Part shown: one piece after another, positions 12,201 through 19,700 of the stretch
Layout of the letters: each line of letters begins with the position of its first letter
How positions within the stretch are numbered: the first letter of the stretch is position 1
Source: Symbiodinium natans
Taxonomy: Eukaryota; Sar; Dinophyceae; Suessiales; Symbiodiniaceae
DNA length: 64,000 nucleotides
Assembly: GCA_905221605.1 (NCBI GenBank)
Contig: CAJNDS010002098.1
Span: 1-64,000, forward strand
Direction: 5' to 3'
Position numbers and translations under genes: made by a program
The notes under the pieces: generated by a model
Database searches by the model: none
What the model was told of the DNA's origin: nothing
What the model saw: only the letters and a program-made list of their open reading frames with translations

Positions 12201-13013
12201 CGATTGTCAGGGAGCCACACCCGTATCATGAGTCATGAAGAAAGGGAAGACAACACGAAAAGGAACCACTTCACTTGATGCCAGCATGTAATGGCTGTGG
12301 CATGCAGATGCTCGCGGCCACGACATCCCGCAGCTGTAAGGGGATTCTGACTTTCCGGCATTCATGTTTCCGTGAGTGCTTGCTCGCTGGCTGCTGGTGT
12401 AGAATGTCGAATAACACTTCTTGCATCATGTTGTTCTCGTTGGCGTTGTGCATCTCTTGGTTGCACAGTGCACGATCGGATTCTCCTGGACTCCGGATCG
12501 GCACCGATGCTGCATATGTCCTCTGGTAGCATGGACGTATCTTTCTGGGATGCTCTGGCGCTTCTGATTCGATATCCAAAGTTGCGCTCAGTTTCTGGTT
12601 TCTGATCCACGGCATGGTGTTTGACTTTTCTTTGGAATTGTTTGAATCCAACACAAAGCCATGCCACTGATTCCAAAACAAAAAGGTGCACGTTGTCTAG
12701 AGCGAAAGCCGGAGTCTGTAATCATTGAGGCTGAAGCAGCTTCTTGAGACCACTACCCCTGGAGCTTACATGTTACCAACCGGGCCCGAAACTCAGTCTG
12801 AAACCCTCCAAGCCTCAATTCAAGCTCATGACGGTGTTGAAGCCTTAGACCTTAAACAGCCCTACCCTAACCCTGAACCTTTTACAGCCCAAAACCCCTA
12901 AACCCTCAACCATAAACCCTGAACCCTAAACCCGAAAAGCCAAAAACCTGAACGGCCTTTGCGGGTGCTGCGTGTCCAGTCGCAGCTGCCAGGTGAAGGG
13001 CCGTCACCGCGCC
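128..13013 (-). CDS. Ankyrin-repeat protein gene, multi-exon model A (intron-rich)
   Basis: This is a gene-scale model, not one reading frame. Ankyrin exons on the minus strand at 12957-13013, 8551-8638, 8180-8228, 6786-6830, 3054-3123 and 2315-2400, plus other open exons, lead to a stop at 128. Most ankyrin exons carry one TPLHLAA-type half repeat, so one repeat is split over several exons. Ankyrin repeats are protein-binding solenoids; no partner can be named. Whether this is separate from model B depends on the terminal exon called at 13640. Confidence 0.4.
2315..2400 (-). CDS. Ankyrin-repeat exon
   Basis: The acceptor is CAGCAG ending at 2401 and the donor is GAAG|GTAAGC at 2315/2314. 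The frame reads GASVDASTDDKWTPLFM, which fits the ankyrin beta-hairpin (GADVNA..D.WTPLH) running into the first helix. After WTPL the helix is diverged (FMEPWQ in place of HLAA), so this is a weak or decayed repeat. A second frame is also open. Confidence 0.5.
2736..2974 (-). CDS. Candidate exon, unknown function
   Basis: After a T-rich tract and an acceptor (CAGTCGTAG, exon from 2974) the frame begins MEVYMRRPKTGLGNAEI and stays open to a stop at 2736. The splice donor is not resolved, so the 3' limit is the open-frame limit. No domain recognised. Confidence 0.3.
3054..3123 (-). CDS. Ankyrin-repeat exon
   Basis: The acceptor CTCACCTCAG is followed by a frame reading WTPLHLAAHHGFGEAE, a textbook first ankyrin helix (TPLHLAA..G). 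The match is lost soon after GEAE, where GAG|GC and AAC|GT are both possible donors. The 3' limit is approximate. Confidence 0.6.
4293..4354 (-). CDS. Candidate exon, unknown function
   Basis: The acceptor TTCTTTGTTAAG is followed by IELYTCDDLSMVRPPWRDSE in open frame, then a G|GC or GGC|GT donor. Coding-like composition; no family recognised. Confidence 0.4.
5701..5745. repeat. Telomere-like TTTAGGG array
   Basis: Four perfect TTTAGGG units plus a variant. In minus-strand sense it is a CCCTAAA tract. Confidence 0.85.
6707..6785. repeat. Telomere-like CCCTAAA array
   Basis: Heptamer array with CCTCAAA, CCCCAAA and CCCTGAA variants, directly abutting the 3' side of the ankyrin exon at 6786-6830. 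In transcript sense the intron begins GTTTAGGGTTTAGGG. Confidence 0.85.
6786..6830 (-). CDS. Ankyrin-repeat exon bracketed by telomere-like arrays
   Basis: The acceptor ACACCAAAG ends at 6831; the frame reads GGETPLHFAAEGH, a clear ankyrin first helix. The donor may be CAGGG|GTTTAGGG at 6786, inside the telomere array, or GAAG|GC at 6795. A TTTAGGG tract at 6903-6921 lies on the acceptor side. Confidence 0.6.
7193..7253 (-). CDS. Candidate exon with a GA donor in a telomere-like array
   Basis: The acceptor CGCTAACCGCAG is followed by 20 codons, AKANCSIQVDDGPLAVQDIA, ending GCAG|GATTTAGG. The donor is GA, one of the non-canonical donors known in dinoflagellates, and the array (7146-7192) starts at it. 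Confidence 0.5.
7534..7647 (-). CDS. Candidate exon, unknown function
   Basis: The acceptor AAGCAATGCAG is followed by RFCIWFASVSRIASIV and then DIVLRKLEPCVRGLVPHKF in one open frame, ending GCAG|GC, a GC donor. Mixed hydrophobic and basic helix-like sequence; no family recognised. Confidence 0.45.
8180..8228 (-). CDS. Ankyrin-repeat exon
   Basis: The acceptor CGCCGTGTAG is followed by DGVAPLHLAAGAGNLG, an ankyrin first helix (APLHLAA.AG). The donor is probably GGGAG|GATG, a GA type, so the 3' limit is approximate. Confidence 0.6.
8551..8638 (-). CDS. Ankyrin-repeat exon (second helix), donor inside telomere array
   Basis: The acceptor CTATCGAAAG is followed by a frame containing KRGFADVAKILLQARSG, matching the ankyrin turn and second helix (GH.DVAKLLLEAGA). 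It ends CCGG|GTTTAGGG, so the GT donor belongs to the first heptamer of the array at 8517-8550. Confidence 0.6.
9141..11886. repeat. 53-bp minisatellite, about 50 copies
   Basis: Tandem units of 53 bp begin GCGAGCATCATGAGCATCAG, pass through CCGCCCCGGCCCTCAGCATT and end CAAAGCCAAGCGG. Variants add AAGCAG or GAAGC before the next unit or ATGG inside it, giving units of about 58-63 bp; a few are truncated (for example near 10375 and 10485). Because 53 is not a multiple of three the frame rotates each copy, so it is not a protein repeat. Copies are very similar, implying recent expansion or homogenisation. It sits in an intron or intergenic gap of model A. Confidence 0.95.
12271..12681 (-). CDS. 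Candidate 136-codon open frame, hypothetical
   Basis: A long minus-strand frame ends in a stop at 12271. Its C-terminal half (PIRSPGESDRALCNQEMHNA, then QEVLFDILHQQPASKHSRK) has a protein-like mix of acidic, basic and amide residues. No domain recognised and splice limits are not determined. It may be a terminal exon or an intronic open frame. Confidence 0.3.
   Translation of the reverse strand: MFWNQWHGFVLDSNNSKEKSNTMPWIRNQKLSATLDIESEAPEHPRKIRPCYQRTYAASVPIRSPGESDRALCNQEMHNANENNMMQEVLFDILHQQPASKHSRKHECRKVRIPLQLRDVVAASICMPQPLHAGIK
12957..13013 (-). CDS. Ankyrin-repeat exon bracketed by telomere-like arrays
   Basis: A strong acceptor (CTGCTTGTTACAG, exon from 13013) is followed by GAVTALHLAAATGH, a clear ankyrin helix, then a GC donor (GCAAAG|GC at 12957, or GGACAC|GC at 12972). 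CCCTAAA-type repeats lie at 12853-12935 and TTTAGGG at 13031-13054, so both flanking intron ends carry the motif. Confidence 0.65.
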
Positions 13014-13639
13014 CTGTAACAAGCAGTTTAAGGTTAGGGTTTAGGGCTTAGGGTAGAGGATGTGACTTCATCCCCCCCGAGTTTAATGGCCTGTATGTTT
13101 CACACGGAGAGCCCTTTATGCAGCACGTGCTTTACATGCAGGCTCTTGACTAACTAAACCTCCCATTTAGTGCGGAGATTTCTCGGTAGACCCTATCAGT
13201 AAGTGACTTGTCAACTGGGCTGTAGTCCCCAGTGGACACTACATGGACCTACTGGGAGAGGGCCTTTTTTCCGATACTAACTATAGCTCAGCGACTTTGA
13301 GCGCCCGAAAAGTTAGAAAACTTCGAACACCCAACTACAGGCTCCTAGAAGGCTGATAGCTTCCGGACACGCAGCATGCTCGGATGCAGAGCTGATCAAC
13401 ACCTCATACCTACGCATCAAGATTGGTACCTCCTTTGGCGACAAGGAAAGCACTAGGGCATAGGGTTCGGGGTTAGGGTACGAAAGACCTCTTGGTTCCT
13501 GGTCCGAAGTCCTGAGCCCTCAGCCCAAATCCCGAAATCTGACAGCCCATGCCCAACTCCCTGAGCACGTGGCGGCAAAACTTTCACATCTGGCTAAGGC
13601 CTACCTAGATCCCATCCAAGTGCCCTTGGGGTGTAAAGC

Positions 13640-13705
13640 TTATACAGCCCGTATCGGCCCATGATGCACCGTCATCTTGGCTTCGGAATCAGCCTTTGCC
13701 GCGGT
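13640..13705 (-). CDS. Candidate terminal exon
   Basis: The acceptor CCACTCTAAG is followed by 21 codons TAAKADSEAKMTVHHGPIRA-V and TAA at 13640-13642. If real it ends ankyrin model B; if not, A and B may be one gene. Confidence 0.35.
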   Translation of the reverse strand, partial: TAAKADSEAKMTVHHGPIRAV

Positions 13706-16700
13706 CTTAGAGTGGGGAGGAAGATGGAACAAGACAAAACTTCTGGAGATGTTGACCGGGTAGTAGCCACTCAAAAGCAGCGTTGAACTCGAACTCAAGC
13801 CGTCTTCGCAAGGATAACTCGAGATAATGCGGGGCCTCAGCAAGGGTGGGAGCCTTGGGCTTATCAGTCAAGACTCTCAGGTTTCAGTTCTGAGGGTAAC
13901 GCTTGGACAAAGCAAGGTTTGAGGCTTCACTGCTTTGGGCACTCGGGTTCGACAAGTCCTAAGCTCTGGACCCTAAACCTTAAAGCCACCTTCGCGCCTT
14001 TATGCTGCGAAAGGTTGGCAACCAAGTGTGGTGGCTTCAAAGGCTTTGCAATCTGCAAGACGACCCACACGGACACGACTTGAAAGGACCTGGGACCTGA
14101 GTGGCGGCACCTATGCAGAGGGACCTCCGAGAAGGGGCCGCGGTGAAAACTATTCTGGGACGAACCTACCTGACAGTAAAACGGGACAAGCTGCAAACAT
14201 AAGCAGCTTTTAGGCTGTGGGCCTCAAGCCTAAAATTTCGCCCAACCTGAGCCCTCAGTTTAAAGGGCCCAAGCCCGACCAGGCCTGCCTGGCGGTGATG
14301 ATTTTGTTCTACGTGGTCACTTTGCACAGCTGGTGTCTCATGTTTAGTGGGTCCTTGTCAATTGGGTGCCGAACCAGAAATGAGACCACTGAAGCCATCC
14401 TAAATAGCAAGCGAACGCAAGAGAATGCCGAGCCAAGTGCGTAGGCTTTCAGCAACTGTGTCCTGAGATCACGGCACTTTGAGCATCTCCGAAAAAAGAG
14501 GCCAGTCATTACAAGCAACCTGTTTCGGGTCATTTGTGGCTTGGGACCCGAAGCTGGCATGTAGGCGTACCGTTTGGGTGGGTGCAGGGTGTACGGCGTT
14601 CGTCAGTTGAGAAGTACGCCTCCGAACGGAAGGAAGACTAAGCCTCCAAGTGCAGGTGTCAACAGAACTTTGCGGTTAAGTTCAACACCTTGGTTGTAAG
14701 GTCGAGAAGGAATTGAAAGGCCCCGCACCGCAACCCTACCTCCACCGACGCGCACACACGCGCACAAACACGCACGTCCCCTGCACACAACGTGCACACG
14801 CGGGAGCGCTCGCACTGAAGCCTTAATGCTCCGCCCTTGCTGAATCTGACTAGTCTAAGATGCTGGAGTGTAGGAGCTAACTGCACGAGCCATTTGAACA
14901 TCTCCAAAGCTTACAAGTCTCGACCACCAAACCGTAGACTACCCAAGCACCCCAGGGCCGTTCTCGACACCTCACACATCCTAACACGGAGCCAAGTTTC
15001 ACGATGTCTTCGTGCTTTGCAGCGATTGCAATGTGCAGCGCCGTTATGCCGTCCGCAGCCCTTTGGCAAGAGGGGTGGTTGGGATAGGCTTCAGCTACCT
15101 TGGCTTGTTAGAATCCCCCCTCTCTCTCTCTCCTCCGCCTCCTCCGCCTCCTCGTCCTCCTCTTCTTCTGCTTCTTCTGCTTGTTCTTCTTCATTTCTTC
15201 TTCTTAGGGGCCCTCGCGCCGCCGTGCGTTACGAAATGGCACGGCGCTCGGTCAGGACATCTTTGCGAGGGTCCATTTCAACCTAAGTCCTAAACGCCCT
15301 CTTCTGTCACAGATTGAGGGCATCTCGAAGTTCTTTGCTGACTCAACTCCAGCCCGAAGCAAGAAACCCTGAATGCCCTCAGGCATCTACTGACAACTTC
15401 GAATCACCGATTCCTGAGCTGATTGCCGCAAATCGGTTGATGGTGTGTTTCTGGGCAAGGACATTACCCCGACCCCGACCTCTGAAAGTATCAAGAACCG
15501 TGAAAGCCCTGTCCTGCATGCCTGGTCATGGAGACTCACGAAACCCCAGTTCTCATTCCCGAAAATTTCGAGATTTCAGCCTGACAATCTGAAAATAAAG
15601 CTGTGCAAAATAGGCCCGTGGAAGCCACAGCCTCGAGCCGAGAATCCACACCACTGAAGCCCAAGCCTGAATGTCTGAATCCAAACTCGCTCGTGGCACC
15701 CTAACATTTGCAAGCCCTGAACATGAGGCCACGCCAGGCTACAGAGGTTGTTGCGGATCGGCTTTGCCACGGATGATGACCTACAAGCGTGCCCTCAGGC
15801 CAGTGTTTGTGGTTCAAGGTGGAACTAGAGTCACTGGAGTTTGTTACTTGTGCATGGACGTGGGCAAACATTGATGCCGCCAGGCTTTGCGCTGTGGCTG
15901 GGTGTGGTTGTCCACTGTCGGCTACTTGCATGATTTGCACGGTGTGGTCGAGGACACCGAGGAGTATGAAGACTACTAATTGGACTAACAGTGTCCTGCT
16001 ACTACTCCTCGTCGTCCTCCTGCTCTTCCTGCTGCTACTGCTACCGCGATTACCGCGACGACAAGCTACTGGTCTACCATATAGCGACTGCAACTTCTGC
16101 TATATTTCTGCTTTTGGGAAAGGAGAAGAATTGAGGCGAGAACTCAAAGATCCCCAATATTGAGGCAGACCTTCAGTAGGCGTTAACGCTTACTGGGCCG
16201 GTCTTAGGGACTTAGGCTGGAAACCCTAAGCTGTAAACTCCACTCACAGGCCCCAAGCAAAAACCACACGCCCTCAACTCTTCCAGTGTGCGCCTTGATC
16301 ACGTCCTTCTTATTGAGGAGGGCGGCGACGTGCAGCGCAGTCCATCCACCTAGCACGAGCGGGTTCAGCGTCCAGCATCCGGAATTCACGGTTCAAGGTA
16401 GATTGGCAACTCCCCCCTCAAATCCCTAGAGGCTAACTAATAACTAAACCTTATGATCTTGCGGGATTGGGGATCGAAGTTGGAATTTGCGGAAGGACTT
16501 TCGGATGTTGAGCCTTGAAGATGCAGGTCCGTTGAAAGCCGTTCGGGTGCAAACTCTTGTCTTGGACGGTAGTCTACGCCTTTGATGAGGTTGTCTCCAA
16601 CCAATTGAAGGATGCCCCGAAGCCACAGTCTGCATTTCCATTGCTGGTCAACTTCCAAACATCCTATGGCCCAACTCTGAAACTGGAGAAAACAAATCCC

Positions 16701-19700
16701 GAAACTCCCAATTTCCCCATCCCCAACATTCTGGACCCTTCGACATCCTCACGGACCTTATGCTACCTTACAGCCTCATATTTCAAGCCTCGGACCTCAA
16801 CCCCCCAACCCCCGGATTCTGTGAAGCATAGCTCGGCACCAAACACTTGAGCCGCTTAAGCCATTCTTCTGCACGGCACCCTCCAGAGTCAGGCTTGGCG
16901 TGGCGCCGCCTTCGGCCAAGAAGCAAGATGTCGGGATGAAGGGGTTTACGAAACTAGGGGGACCCCTAAACTAGACCCCCAAATAGTAGGACTCGGTACC
17001 CGGAATATCGTAAACCCCAATCTGGAGCCAATGCTTGTTGCCCATCTTTGCGCACTCTTGAAGCTCCAGGACTTGAGGAATGGCTGTGGGGACGTCTGTT
17101 GCGGCTAGATGGACTTTTCTCCATGATAGTCCGACCCTGCATTCGCTCCGGCAGAAAGGTGCGTGGATGAGGGCAGGGGTGGGCATTTTAGCTTTGGGTA
17201 ACAGCATTCGGATGTAAGTCCTCCAGAGTCTGTGGCCAAGGCCTCGCTGCAGCAATCCGATCACTCGCCCCTGCCGCTTGGAATTCTAGACCCGGGTCCC
17301 TAAACCCTATAGCCCTGAACCCTAAACCCGAAAAGGCCCTAGGGAAGCAACTGGTGGGAGGAAGGTGCGGATATCCCGATCTCCACCAGCACTTCACGGG
17401 CTAATCCCACTAAGCCCTAAGTCTCGAGCGTGTCAGGTTTGGGAGCTTCGTGGGTTTGGGTACAGGGGTCCCTTGATGTGGGCAATGTGCAGGGTTTCTG
17501 ATGGAGCAGGGTTTCTGATGGAGGCCCCAGAAATGCTCTTCTCAGCTGCTTGGGGCTTGCGATCAATTGGATGGAGACTTTACGCGCCGTACAGCAACTA
17601 AACTTGAAGCTCACTCCACTCACATCGCAAAACAAACGGAGGGCAGATTGTAGCAACCTGCACGCTATCCCGAAGCCGCACCGCAAACCCTGCAAGCTTA
17701 AGCTGGACATCTGTACGCCATTCTGTCAGCATGGCCTTCTCCCCAAACCCCCCCGGGAAGGCGGTAAACTCTTAATCCGCTCCTACCTCGCCGCCCGCGG
17801 CAGCGAAATGGAGAGGAGTGGAGGCGTCCTCCTGTCCCACCATTCCCAACCCCGACATCCCGAATGGTGAGCCCAGCAAGTCTGATACAAATGTATATTG
17901 GTACAAATGCGCAAGGCACGCTGGCACACCAAGGTGATTCATTCTCATGTGGTTTTCAAAGAAAATAGGGTACACAGGTACACAGGATGGGACTCTGCAT
18001 GTACGAACTTTCCGCCGCAAGCGCAGTCCCAGTCGACACTGCAGAGCGCGGGACAGAAACAAACCCACAAACGACCAACGGAATGTCGCCGAACCTAAGC
18101 TCCATGCAGTAAACCGTCACTTTCTGAACGCCCGCCCAATTCGAACCACCCGGGGGTTTTTTGTTGTCTAGCTTCTGAGAACAAACCCCAATGCATCACA
18201 GTGGTGAGGGCCCCAAAACAGCTTGCAGAGGCAAGCTCCTTTCCCCTTAGACTTACAAAGTAAACTGGTCAGTTCAATCCGCGCATCAGATGCCTCCACC
18301 CCTTTCCCCCCCCCCTCACCAAGAATTAGGACAGGAGAGGGCGTTAAACCAAAGCTTAAAACCACCTCCAAGGCTTGAAGGGTGGAGGTCAGAGGCCACG
18401 AACGACCCTTCGAGGTTTCTGAACCGCAATGTGTAACCTCGTGTAACCTCTTTCTGGCCTTTACAGCCTTTACCTGCGGCTGTGCGGCTGATCTCTTTAC
18501 TTGATTTTTTGGTTCGGTTTGCAATCCTTAACCGAGGTGACCGAAGTGGTTCATACGTTTCTGTTTGGACATCTCATGGAGTTGGGCAGTTGGGAAGCTC
18601 CTTCTCATTGACTGATTTATGAACAAGCAAAATGTAGAAGTGTTTGCCTTCAAGAACTTTCTCCAGGCCTGATTCTACACACGAATGACTTCCACCCGGT
18701 TCCGAAGAGTGTTTGGGGAGGATAGGGCTTGCAAATAAAAATTCTACATGTTGTAACCATTGCTACTCATACAGTGTTGACATGTTGAACACGTCATTCT
18801 GACCTTGACTCAGAACCCTCGAGCGGCTGGGGCGATTTGCTGGGACTATGCCAAGCCCAAGCAGCTAATCATATCAAGCATGCGTAAATGCTATACCGAC
18901 ATGTAGCCATGCCAAGTTCTCTCCTGCGCCGTGCGTACGTTCATGTTCGCACCTGCGCGTCAACCCGGAGTTGACCCGAAGGAGGTCCAGCAGGGCTTAG
19001 GGCTTCTGATGCTTCCAGGGCTTCACGAGCCACGGAGCCTTGAAATGCACTCACACTTCTCTTGCCCTCTCACAAGAACATGCCCAAGTCTTCCTCAACC
19101 CTAAACCGCCTAAACCCATGTCCTCCTCCCTAAAACTCAGAAAAGCGAGGCCTCTCTTGGAGAGGAGCTCGACGATCTGCATGCGGCTTCAGTGAGCTTT
19201 GGGTTTTTGGCTCACATTGGCAGCCGGCTTTGGCTTGAGTTTGTTTGGGGGGAGGGTGTTGGCCTCCGCCCCCCCCCCCCCCCCTTTTCAACACAATGCT
19301 TGGGCTTGTCCAAATGCATGTCTCTCCTTCCTGTTCCTTACTGTGTTTTCTGTACTTGTTTTTATCTTTAGCTCTTTTTTTGCTTTCTCCGATCTGTCTT
19401 CTGTTCATTGTTCATGTCTTTCTTCATGTTTGAAACCCTATTGCCAGTGTAAGCCGGCCTTCGTGTGGCCTTTAACCACTGCAAAGTGCAAGGGCGCCCA
19501 GCAGGTGGTGAGCTGGTTGATGGCGGCGCCTGCCTGGTCTTGTGCAGCCCCGAGGCGTGGTTTAGGGTTTAGGGAAAAAAAGTTTAGGGCAAAGTCTAGG
19601 GCTTAGGGCTTAGGGCTTAGGGTTTAGGGTTTCGGCTTAGGGTTTAGGGTTTAGGGATGTAGGGTTGAGGGTGTTGACCGCTCATACAGCAAAGGAGTAC